Notes under the pieces: model-generated | The model's database searches: none | The model's input: only the letters and a program-made list of their open reading frames with translations | What the model was told of the DNA's origin: nothing | DNA from: Candidatus Gastranaerophilales bacterium | GTDB taxonomy: Bacteria; Cyanobacteriota; Vampirovibrionia; Gastranaerophilales; Gastranaerophilaceae | Direction of reading: 5' to 3' | NCBI GenBank assembly: GCA_900552525.1 | Contig: UNSK01000022.1 | Location: 1-33,226, forward strand | DNA: 33,226 nucleotides | Shown: piece after piece, positions 15,601 through 22,000 of the stretch | Layout of the letters: each line of letters begins with the position of its first letter | Numbering within the stretch: the first letter of the stretch is position 1 | Program-made: the position numbers and the translations under genes

Positions 15601-18029
15601 TAACAGCAGGTGAATATTATATTTATACAAACGGTAACAGGCATACTCTGCAAATTTCTTCTGATGAAACAATAGGTTCATTAATGGAAACCCTGAGCAG
15701 CTATGGTATAAAAGCTGAACTTGTTAAGAATGGAAACAGCTCTAAAATTGTACTTACAGGCAGCGGTGATGCTTATATAGCTCAATCAAGCAATACTTCT
15801 AATGCTTCAAATATAGTAAATAAACTGTTTGGCGGAAGCTCGGCCATTGTTAATGAATCAAGCTATACAGGCTCTCAGCGGGTTACCACAAAGGTTACTG
15901 CAACTGTAGCCGCTTCTGAATCGACATCGCTGGCAAGTCTTGGTGTAACTGCCGGTGAATACTATATTTACAATAACGGAGTTAAATACACGGCCCTTAT
16001 ATCTTCTGATGAAACAATTGGGTCATTTATGAATACTCTTAAATCTTTCGGTATTCAAACAGGACTTATTAATAACGGAAGCTCGGCAAGTCTTGTGCTG
16101 ATTGGAAATGGCAACTCTTATGTCGCAAAATCAAACAGCGTTTCTAATGCTTCTAATGTCGTTGAAAAATTATTTGGAACAGCCGGTCCTGATTCAAGCT
16201 TCTCATATACCGGCTCCGAGCTTCTTTATAAAACCGTTACACATACTGCTACGGCAACAGAAGATACTCTCTTGAGTACATTTGACACCCCGTGGGGGGA
16301 TACAACTCTTAAATCCGCAGGAAATCTGGCACTTCAGGTAGACGGCAAAAATATTGCTATACAGATTACTGATACGGAAACTTTCGGCTCATTAATAGAC
16401 AAGCTTGAAGCTGTCGGAGTGCAGGCATCATTTGTCGGGGGTAAACTCTATATCAGCGAAATGAACGGTGTTTCTATTCTAGCTGATGGAACGACATCTT
16501 CAATAATTAATCCGAATGCAAATATCCATCTGGCTTATAAAAGTTCTATGGATGGATTTATGGAAAGTACCAGTGCAATTGTCCAGAAAACAACAATTGT
16601 TGAGGAAAAAACTCTGTCTGCTGCTAATTATGCAGGGCTGGATACTCAGCTAAAGACGCTTAATATTACAGGCGGAACATTCTCTATTTTCAGAAACGGA
16701 GAAAAAGCTACTATAAATGTAAATTCTGATAATACCTTCGACGATTTACGCTCGCAAATAGCTTCAAGATTTTCTGATGTTGATTTGAAATTTGAAGAAG
16801 GAAAACTTGTTATATACTCAAAAGATGACGATGTCGAGCTTCAGACAGGAACTACTACAGATACCTCAAATCTTCTCGCAGTTACTGGATTGGCAGAAGA
16901 TGAAGAAGGCCGTTCTGTAAGTGCACGTGCGCTCTACTGTGTTAACGAAAGTTCTGTTCTGACTCAAACCGGACTTTTCCGTAAAGGTGATGTTAAGGAA
17001 GGTACTTTCTATGTAGGGGATCAGATGGTTACGATTACCAATAAATCCACGCTGTCTGATATTATTTCGCAGATAAATTCTTCTGATACTGCAAATGCAA
17101 CTGCTTATTGGGACAGCATTAACGGAAGGCTGGTTATCAAATCTCGCTCAACAGGTCAGGCGTTTATTAATATTGAAGCAGGTACAAGCAACTTCACTGA
17201 TATTATGGGATATACAGAAACAGAATGGTATACTGACGGATCTGTGAAAAAAGCACGTATGGTTACTGACTCGCAAAATCTTGGTGAAAATTCGAAAGTA
17301 TCAATTAACGGAACGACATATACCTCGACTTCTAATATTCTTACAAGTGATATAACACGTATTAAAGGTCTTACTATTAATTTAAACGGGGTAACAAGCG
17401 GTTCCGCTGTCAAACTTACGGTTGAAAAAGACAAAGAAACCGTTGCAAACTCGCTTTCTGATATTGTGGATTCATATAATGAACTTATGAAAAATGTTGA
17501 TGAGGCAGTTGCAAAAGACGGAAGCCTGAAAAATCAAACAACATTAAAGATGCTCAGAAATCAGATTAGAAGTGCAATGATGAGTTCTATAGGAAATGCA
17601 TCTGTATTTAAAAATCTTGATGCGATTGGTATTTCTGTTACTTCTGCAAGTGCAAATAATGTTTCTACCTCAAATGAAAGTATTATTAATCTTACTTTTG
17701 ATAAGGACAAGTTCCTTGATGCATATGAAGCTGACAGTGATGCTGTTAAAGAACTGCTGATTGGTTCCGGAATAAAAGGAAGTTCTACTGCGACAGACGG
17801 TGTGTTTACAAAGGTTGAAAGTATTGTGGAAAACTCATTGCAGTCTGTAATAGGCTATTTCTCTATTGCCGATGCTGCTTATGCCCGCGAAATTAATAAA
17901 ATTGACAATAAAATTGTAAGCGGAAATGAAGCTATAGAAAAGTATCGGGCAAGGCTTAATAAAAAGTTTAACTCTATGGATATGCTGATTTCTAATATGC
18001 AGAACCAATACAGCTCGTTTCTATCTTAA
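9609..18029 (+). CDS. fliD: Giant FliD-like flagellar cap protein with about 20 internal repeats
   Basis: 2806 residues, several times an ordinary FliD (about 450-650). The FliD N-terminal domain occupies about residues 1-110 (MAISFSGLASGLDTSSWVES; long helix rich in E/K). The middle is a chain of about 19-20 flagellin-IN-like modules of 100-120 residues, each with a T.L..LG opening, a TTLG.L...L...G(V/I)..(A/S) helix and beta strands. The first three (10337-11280) and three near the end (15229-16230) are near copies. A FliD C-terminal domain covers the last 330 or so residues and ends QNQYSSFLS. The start is GTG 9609, with AGGA 7 bases upstream; the FliD N-terminus fits this start exactly. 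Known role of FliD: caps the filament and promotes flagellin assembly. Whether this form caps or is displayed as a fibre is inference. Confidence 0.9.
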   Translation: MAISFSGLASGLDTSSWVESLVALKQAKIDTLEEQKETVLLSRETLNNIKSFFNSFRSVIEKVTDAKYGVASMDIFAQKLATSSDLNILTASATTEAEEAEYNVLVDNLATSTEAVSGLKVLNTIIETATAVGNTKLVDLGIKVGEIGIDNNGIYNIIQIEKNDTIESFIAKLHNIGVDATYNSKTGIFGINLDDGSIDDTLTIHDDGSVGTGILDIFNLHEKGGYESTYLQTSTSETIVNAATSSTKLSELGSIKAGNIQVKANGTSYNLSIDGNTTLGGLVSSLNSLGVDAKLASNGVLTINDAEIVDSGNTGIITALGLETDINSKTQTASGLKTVVVTTTDAAATGATKLSELGSIKSGNIQVKANGALYTIAISGSTTLQGLIDALSAKGVDASLSSDGVFTVKNAEIIDSGNTGLISALGLQVDVNSKTQSSIDLRTVVTTTTQSAATGSTKLSQLGLIKNGNMLVKANNTTYTIAINTSTTLQGLIDALKAKGISAELSGDGTLTINDAEIIDNNTGIINALGLEKEVSSKTQTANNLSYKSVITTSSEATSSTKLGDLSVWSKISTSPVLTAKNTSGGTTSITLTSTMTIGDVVTKLNSAGLSAAFSSSGVLAVTGGEVSGNAAEALGIKSGSENTSGVWANGNTLFTQGVNYAVASNTLGELGISTTKPSSGYALAVYNSSNALVKEISVSSSTRIDDIFSALSQYGITGTIDEGKITLKSSNGNYVKGSVADAMGISTITSVIVSSTNASSTSSIKYTVTQVVSGTTTFAQAGLNAAGKVLEIKTKENGVTQAYITIASNSTTFDSMFSSLSKYGFSAAINDGVITLSSSQYIVGGSMAELLGIETYATSDAYTVGEAVTSTAQLTYTATIVADSSSLIKDYISLDSNSANNRIRIYKNNDLEYVDFTVTSSTTFGQLMSAMEAQGISVSMSNGVLSFNTPQYGAHAEDIPASGGILSKLGIGKKDIGDITVPLSQTSTMPITYTTYKHYTISSSSSITLGELVRGMESGKNYTLILNSRANRYVNGHYEEYEIAMHTLTVTATTTWYSLYDSLENRYNQDLYWDSNDNTMYTYGRYSMTGTFSDLVGWTKTIRANETITAKDYTGGEVQAYVTNSWSMTSSDKVYYTIITNGSASATTITANTTFVQLGLHDGGSSYQTYNMYISGKSKYFTIRSNNTTVGDFIEFIKTNGGPDVTLKDGKLSFSSNGEKYLSSIDSQLRNRFNLPQNGSFTYGITSIRQNTTMNDILGISSGVYYLDFEYYTPYTWSGGTGYNSGYQTFSLNSSTTMAEVLDFLNNTVGVSATLVNGKLSIKKGSGGNILKDIRVSSTSGSYGNPSLAEDFKKALKIEVGKGYTYTASGGNDLYTTTTSKALGTASAENLVITAETKLTALGFDYNRGYEILSYRKMNSATSFSNSTLFFTVNSSSTVGDLLAYINSNSNFNATLKNGKLTITGKKIDNNNMTYITRYNSIFQDIFKLEDAGNNVSYKMGDVYQNTNSKTNTRVGDKKAENDSKTLRQLGLTANATISMNNTDGNVTWKIITPDMTLGQFIKILTDYGVSARYDTSSGKLNIGSLNDTEWVETISDNLKSTLKIKGVGTGYTYQVIGNAAYENTSSRTIKTVTTHTATATTTLEQIDGFQNGNGNILVHKADGSTETLYVDSTSTLQDFFNQIAAYGLKGSINSAGVVTITGDGNTFISTASGGSNLVSLLKLSLNKTSTTGTVNTTTGSISSTAQVIATAETQLGNLAYANGTKLTFDSSGFASLVMQTKTREGLLKNFTVNFSKTSTLGSVLDAFKAQGLNASIDATGRFSVSTDSLSDFNISGALGTYLMGASYNKSYETKGGTTLSASSVSTVTAAATRETKLADLGVTTGEYNIYNNGVKFTAQISSDETLGSFIDTLSSFGIQAGLINNGSTSKLIITGSGNSYIAKSNSVSNSSNVVEKLFGSNTTADSYKYTGKEILTSTSTSTQAADSTALLSAYGVTAGEYYIYTNGNRHTLQISSDETIGSLMETLSSYGIKAELVKNGNSSKIVLTGSGDAYIAQSSNTSNASNIVNKLFGGSSAIVNESSYTGSQRVTTKVTATVAASESTSLASLGVTAGEYYIYNNGVKYTALISSDETIGSFMNTLKSFGIQTGLINNGSSASLVLIGNGNSYVAKSNSVSNASNVVEKLFGTAGPDSSFSYTGSELLYKTVTHTATATEDTLLSTFDTPWGDTTLKSAGNLALQVDGKNIAIQITDTETFGSLIDKLEAVGVQASFVGGKLYISEMNGVSILADGTTSSIINPNANIHLAYKSSMDGFMESTSAIVQKTTIVEEKTLSAANYAGLDTQLKTLNITGGTFSIFRNGEKATINVNSDNTFDDLRSQIASRFSDVDLKFEEGKLVIYSKDDDVELQTGTTTDTSNLLAVTGLAEDEEGRSVSARALYCVNESSVLTQTGLFRKGDVKEGTFYVGDQMVTITNKSTLSDIISQINSSDTANATAYWDSINGRLVIKSRSTGQAFINIEAGTSNFTDIMGYTETEWYTDGSVKKARMVTDSQNLGENSKVSINGTTYTSTSNILTSDITRIKGLTINLNGVTSGSAVKLTVEKDKETVANSLSDIVDSYNELMKNVDEAVAKDGSLKNQTTLKMLRNQIRSAMMSSIGNASVFKNLDAIGISVTSASANNVSTSNESIINLTFDKDKFLDAYEADSDAVKELLIGSGIKGSSTATDGVFTKVESIVENSLQSVIGYFSIADAAYAREINKIDNKIVSGNEAIEKYRARLNKKFNSMDMLISNMQNQYSSFLS
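10337..11280 (+). repeat. Three tandem 104-105-residue modules near the N-terminus of giant FliD
   Basis: Copies begin near 10337, 10649 and 10966, with a period of about 312-315 bases. Each carries T(G/S)(S/A)TKLS(E/Q)LG.IK.GN, a TTL.GL(I/V).(S/A)L helix and (T/V).(N/K)(D/N)AEI strands, and ends with a KTQ(T/S) linker. The protein similarity is clearly due to recent tandem duplication. Confidence 0.85.
15229..16230 (+). repeat. Three tandem 114-115-residue modules near the C-terminus of giant FliD
   Basis: Copies begin near 15229, 15571 and 15917 (period 342-345 bases) and share GVT(T/A)GEY.IY.NG, SSDET(L/I)GS and NASN(V/I)V.KLFG motifs. The same module occurs once in the first FliD-like gene (from about 2578), so modules have been shared between the two genes. 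Confidence 0.85.
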
Positions 18030-18085
18030 TGCCTTGCGCAAACCTCTTTTTTAAGTTACAATCAAATTTGAATAAGGAGAGGTCT

Positions 18086-18349
18086 ATGTCAGACGATAAT
18101 GTCATTAAACTCGGGGGTAAATCCAGGGGTAAACTCAGGGGTAAATCCGATGGAAACAATAAGAACGAAGAAGTCTGCTGTAGTTTCTGTGGAAGGTCTA
18201 ATGAGGAAGTTCTGAAAATGGTGAAAGGACCGGGGGTGAATATTTGCTCCGAGTGTGTAATGATTGCGGTACAGTACCTGATTTTGCAGGATAGAATGTT
18301 GTCTTCCGATGCACAAAAAATTCTCGATGCTTTCTGGCATAAAAATTAA
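18086..18349 (+). CDS. Free-standing ClpX-type zinc-binding domain protein
   Basis: 87 residues from ATG 18086, chosen over the in-frame ATG at 18029 because AAGGAGAGG lies just upstream and the extra 19 residues look non-coding. The only domain is a ClpX C4 zinc finger: C32-x2-C35 and C54-x2-C57, with SFCGRS..EV..MV.GPG..ICSEC closely matching residues 9-34 of the complete ClpX at 26799. There is no AAA+ motor. In ClpX this domain dimerises and binds substrates and adaptors such as SspB, so a decoy, adaptor or anti-adaptor role is inferred. The N-terminal tail has a basic GKSR/GKLR/GKSD repeat. It starts 56 bases after the giant fliD with no terminator between them. Confidence 0.85.
   Translation: MSDDNVIKLGGKSRGKLRGKSDGNNKNEEVCCSFCGRSNEEVLKMVKGPGVNICSECVMIAVQYLILQDRMLSSDAQKILDAFWHKN
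18114..18149 (+). repeat. Triple 12-base tandem repeat in the ClpX-zinc-finger gene
   Basis: Three units: GGGGTAAATCCA, GGGGTAAACTCA and GGGGTAAATCCG, in frame and encoding the four-residue repeat GKSR, GKLR, GKSD. It makes a short basic, glycine-rich, probably disordered tail before the zinc finger. Confidence 0.9.
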
Positions 18350-18361
18350 AGATGAGGTTTT

Positions 18362-19957
18362 ATGAATAAAATTCAAATAAAAGCAGAAATTCTTGCTACT
18401 TTGACAGCGTTGATGACGTCAACGCAGCCGCAAGCTTCTTTGATTACTGACTTAAAAAATATTGATGATAAAAAAACTGTTCTCGAAGTGTTAATCAGGG
18501 AGCTGGTTAATGCGAACGAGCAAAAAGCGGTAATGATTTGCTGGCTTTTGATGGAGCTTATTGATAAAGATACGCTGAATGATGAACTTTGGAATGTTAT
18601 TAAAGCTCCTGAATATAACGACCATGTTAAGATGATAGCTTTTAACATGCTTAAAGACCTTGGTAATAAAATTGATTATGAAGTAATCAGCGGATATTTT
18701 GAACAGTTTAATGAACTTATTAACAGGGAAACAAAGCAGCTTCTTGAAACGGCTATTATGAATCCGGAAGCACAGATTGATTTTATGGATTTTCTGAACG
18801 CAATCAGTGACAGCGATAAAATTATTCTTATAAAATCTCTTGAAGAAGATTATGCCTATGATGCCCTTGCAAATATCCTGATTCCTGTATTTTTATACTA
18901 TATTGATACAGAAGTCGGGTATACAGCTCTGGAAATTCTCGGCCGTTCTAAATCACAGCTTGCTTATCATGCGCTTGAAAATGCAAAAAAATATGCAAAA
19001 GAAGATTTGCTCTCAAGGATTAATAAGGCTCTCTCTGAACTTAAAATGGCTGGTGTAAGGGTTGATAATACAGAAGAATTTTACAGAAATATTCTGCAGG
19101 AATCAAAGCCGTATAAAATTTATACTTCTTTCCCTGACGGGCATGGCAACATGGCGATTATTTTCTCAAGAATACGAGCAAATAAAACACTGCAATTTCT
19201 TGCAATTGTTATAAACCCTAGATATGGAATTCTTGATTCTTTCGGCTTTAATTCAATGACAGAACAAGATTTTTATAAAATTGTTGATAAGTTTTATAAT
19301 TATCAAGAAAAATATGAGATTAATGCAGGTGTAGCAAAGTATCTGCTTGAGCAGGCTGAAGAAAATTCACACTTGAACAACGACCCTGTGCCGTATGAAT
19401 ATATCTGCTGGCAGAGTATTCTTCTCGATATAGAGGCGGAAAAGCCGGCTTTTTATCTGGAAAAGAAAGAGTTAAACCAGAAAGATATTGATAAACTTTG
19501 TCTTAGTGATTATGTGCAAAACTGGTTCTTTGACGAAATTACTTCAGAAGAATTTAAAACTTTTATCGAAAAATTGTCATCAGAATTTAAAGCAAATAAT
19601 TTTAATGTTGATTTGGATAAGTTTGTCGCAGATAACTTCGACAGTATTTATAGCGCGCAGGAACTGGCTTATAAGCTTATTATGTTTAATATGGCAGCCT
19701 ACTTAAGAATGCTCAAGGGTGATAAAGAACTCGCAGAAATATTTTATTCGCTGGGCTCTAATTACAGTTTCCTGACAAACATTATTAGAAAAAGTATTTA
19801 CGAGTATTATGTCGGCAAGCGCTATATTCTGAAAAATCAAAGAAAAGCTTCAAATATATTTGAAAAACGTACTAAGGCTAATACCGATGATTTTAAGTTG
19901 CTGCAGCTTGATATGATAATCTCCAGCATTGAAGCAAGGTGGGTAGATAATGCATAA
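18362..19957 (+). CDS. All-helical repeat protein (HEAT/ARM-like), function unknown
   Basis: 531 residues with no signal peptide or membrane segment. The first 230 or so residues read as paired amphipathic helices of 30-40 residues (for example KAVMICWLLMELI and HVKMIAFNMLKDLG), as in HEAT- or armadillo-like solenoids. The rest is mixed, with a possible beta-containing centre around 245-300 (KPYKIYTSFPDGHGNMAIIF) and a helical end. A cytoplasmic protein-interaction scaffold is likely; I recognise no named family. ATG 18362 has GATGAGG upstream. It starts 12 bases after the zinc-finger gene and overlaps ruvX by 8 bases, so co-translation within the operon is likely. Confidence 0.75.
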   Translation: MNKIQIKAEILATLTALMTSTQPQASLITDLKNIDDKKTVLEVLIRELVNANEQKAVMICWLLMELIDKDTLNDELWNVIKAPEYNDHVKMIAFNMLKDLGNKIDYEVISGYFEQFNELINRETKQLLETAIMNPEAQIDFMDFLNAISDSDKIILIKSLEEDYAYDALANILIPVFLYYIDTEVGYTALEILGRSKSQLAYHALENAKKYAKEDLLSRINKALSELKMAGVRVDNTEEFYRNILQESKPYKIYTSFPDGHGNMAIIFSRIRANKTLQFLAIVINPRYGILDSFGFNSMTEQDFYKIVDKFYNYQEKYEINAGVAKYLLEQAEENSHLNNDPVPYEYICWQSILLDIEAEKPAFYLEKKELNQKDIDKLCLSDYVQNWFFDEITSEEFKTFIEKLSSEFKANNFNVDLDKFVADNFDSIYSAQELAYKLIMFNMAAYLRMLKGDKELAEIFYSLGSNYSFLTNIIRKSIYEYYVGKRYILKNQRKASNIFEKRTKANTDDFKLLQLDMIISSIEARWVDNA

Positions 19958-20348
19958 AATAATGGCGCTTGATGTCGGAACAAAAAGAATTGGCGTTGCT
20001 TTGAGTGATTACTTGCAGGTAATTGCAAATCCATGTACCTGTATTCAGAGAGAACCCGAGCAGAAAGCTATAGAAGAGATTACTAAAATAGCAAAAGAAA
20101 ACAGGGTTGAGAAGATAGTTGTAGGTGTTCCGTACAATATGGACGGTACTTTAGGCTTTCAAGGAGAAAATTGTATAGAATTTTCACAAAAATTAATTGG
20201 TTTTGATATAATATTGGAAGACGAAAGATTAACTTCTGAAGAAGCAGAAGAAAGGTTAAAAAGCCGCAAGGTCGATTTTAGAAAAAATAAAGGACTTGTC
20301 GATATCGAAAGTGCCTGTATAATATTAGAACAGTATTTAGGGAAATGA
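19950..20348 (+). CDS. ruvX: Putative Holliday junction resolvase RuvX/YqgF
   Basis: 132 residues, normal for the RuvX/YqgF family (RNase H-like fold; proposed Holliday junction resolvase, also linked to 16S rRNA 5' processing). Visible: the catalytic-Asp strand ALDVGTKRIGVALSD (D8), VVGVPYNMDGT, the DERLTSEEAEERL segment with the second acidic site, and VDIESACIILEQYL (D118) near the C-terminus. It overlaps the helical-repeat gene by 8 bases and the DUF1292 gene by 4 (ATGA). The ruvX-DUF1292 order is also found in Firmicutes. Confidence 0.93.
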   Translation: MHKIMALDVGTKRIGVALSDYLQVIANPCTCIQREPEQKAIEEITKIAKENRVEKIVVGVPYNMDGTLGFQGENCIEFSQKLIGFDIILEDERLTSEEAEERLKSRKVDFRKNKGLVDIESACIILEQYLGK

Positions 20349-20635
20349 TTATGAGCGAAGAAAATCAGGAAATGGAACAACAATTCGTAGAAATCTACGG
20401 TGAAGACGGACAAATTGTAAAATGCGAAATCTATGATGTTATAGATTTTGAAGACAAGACTTACGCACTGCTTCTTCCTGTAACTGAGGATGAAGAAGAC
20501 GATGATTCCGAAGTTATTGTTATGGAGTATATCGAAGAAGGCGAAGACGGCTATTTCCAAAACATTGAAGACGAAGAAGAATTCAAAAAAGTTTGCGCTT
20601 TTATTGAATCATTAGATGATGAAGAGGATGAATAG
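20345..20635 (+). CDS. DUF1292 family protein (YrzB-like)
   Basis: 96 residues, strongly acidic, with a compact beta-rich core containing the family pattern of a hydrophobic strand, DFEDKTYALLLPV, an acidic loop and an EVIVMEYIEEGED-type strand. Function is unknown; the family commonly follows ruvX. The ATG at 20345 overlaps the ruvX stop (ATGA); a second ATG at 20351 is possible. The stop lies 2 bases before the next start, implying translational coupling. Confidence 0.85.
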   Translation: MIMSEENQEMEQQFVEIYGEDGQIVKCEIYDVIDFEDKTYALLLPVTEDEEDDDSEVIVMEYIEEGEDGYFQNIEDEEEFKKVCAFIESLDDEEDE

Positions 20636-20637
20636 TT

Positions 20638-21990
20638 TTGTTTGAACGTTTTACGGAAAAAGCTGTTAATGCAGTTTATGAAGCGCAAAATCTGGCAAGA
20701 GAAACCTGCTGTGATGAAGTTATGCCGGAACATCTCCTGCTAGCACTTGTTAAAGAGGCAAAAGGGGTATCGCTAAAGTTATTTAGAATGTACAATGTCA
20801 CTTTTGAGGCAATGTCAGATGAGGTCGGAAAATGCCTTAAAAAAGCATCGCGTATTCCTGAAAATATACCTTTCAGCCATGCAGTGAAAGATATTTTGAA
20901 ACATACACTTGATCTTGCTGCAAAATCCGGTAATTCAAATATTTTATTTGAACACCTGTTTTTGACTGTTATTACGGAGAAAAATCATAATATTCAGGAA
21001 ATATTGAGGAAGTTTGATTTTGATATCTATAATTCAAAGGATATTTTAACAAAACTTGTTCAAAAAAAGATTAAAAGGCTTGAGCATCCTGAAGCAGAAG
21101 AAGATGAAGACAAAGGAAGTTCTTTTGAAGCTGTATATGAAGGTGAGGCGCTTTCAGATGTTTTTGACAGAGCTGTGTCAAAACTCTCTGCAGCGGGTTA
21201 CGAAATTCTTGGTACAGAGCAGATAATGGCATCTATTCTTGAATCTTCAAATTCAGAGCTTGTGGAAACCATTAAGAAGTACGGTCTGGATTTTGAAACT
21301 TTTGAAAACAAACTTGCAGAGCAGAGCTCAAGACAGGCTGAGTATGAAGGTAAGAAAATTATTTTTACTCCAAATGCTTTTCTTGTAATGAATTCGGCGC
21401 TTCAAACGGCAAAAGAACTGGGCTCTTCTGTTATAACACCTGAACATATTGTGCTGAGTGTTTTAAAGACAAAACGCGGCTTAGCTTACGATATTATTAA
21501 GTCACTTGGAATAGACAGTGAAAAGATGTCAGAAGATATTTTGAAACCGATTGAAAAACAAATGCCTGAAACTTTAACAATAATGAAGCTTGCAAAGGAA
21601 GAAGCACGTCGTATCGGGCGTAATATAGTCGGCACGGAAATGTTTCTGCTTGGTATTATTGCGGAAGGTACAAGCATCGCATTTGAAGTCTTGAATGATT
21701 TAGAAATAACAATGCGCGATGCAAGAGTTGTGGTAGAAAACCTTGTCGGATATGGTAATGAGTATTTTGACAGAGAAATAACTTTTACAAAACGCGCTAA
21801 AAAGGTGCTTGAAAAAGCCTGGATTTCCGCAAAAAAATCCAATAAACAAAAAATTGAAGCAGTAGATTTGCTTCTGGCAATTATTGATGAGCCGGAATCT
21901 CTTGCGATGAAAGCATTAGATCAACTCGGAGTTGATGCTGTAGAAATCAGGCACGGTATTCAGGGCAGAGGAAAAAATTATAACGGATAA
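20638..21990 (+). CDS. ATPase-less protein of three Clp-N domains
   Basis: 450 residues starting at TTG 20638, 2 bases after the DUF1292 stop; the start gives the classic ClpC opening MFERFTEKAVNAV. Three Clp-N units follow: about 1-150, 175-310 and 305-445, each built of two four-helix halves with the signature (P/T)EH(L/I)LL or GTE.(M/F)LL (for example MPEHLLLALV, ITPEHIVLSVL and VGTEMFLLGII). No Walker A, Walker B or AAA+ domain is present. In ClpC/ClpA the N domain docks adaptors (MecA, ClpS) and phospho-arginine substrates. A triple, motor-free version could act as an adaptor scaffold or decoy; this is inference. Related ATPase-free ClpC-N proteins (ClpS/ClpT-like) exist in phototrophs but with a single N domain. 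Confidence 0.85.
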   Translation: MFERFTEKAVNAVYEAQNLARETCCDEVMPEHLLLALVKEAKGVSLKLFRMYNVTFEAMSDEVGKCLKKASRIPENIPFSHAVKDILKHTLDLAAKSGNSNILFEHLFLTVITEKNHNIQEILRKFDFDIYNSKDILTKLVQKKIKRLEHPEAEEDEDKGSSFEAVYEGEALSDVFDRAVSKLSAAGYEILGTEQIMASILESSNSELVETIKKYGLDFETFENKLAEQSSRQAEYEGKKIIFTPNAFLVMNSALQTAKELGSSVITPEHIVLSVLKTKRGLAYDIIKSLGIDSEKMSEDILKPIEKQMPETLTIMKLAKEEARRIGRNIVGTEMFLLGIIAEGTSIAFEVLNDLEITMRDARVVVENLVGYGNEYFDREITFTKRAKKVLEKAWISAKKSNKQKIEAVDLLLAIIDEPESLAMKALDQLGVDAVEIRHGIQGRGKNYNG

Positions 21991-22000
21991 TAAAGAAAAA

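Noticed and set aside
18029..18085. Longer start for the zinc-finger gene overlapping the fliD stop (TAATG)
   Set aside because: The AAGGAGAGG site and natural protein start support ATG 18086; the extra residues (MPCANLFFKLQ...) look untranslated.
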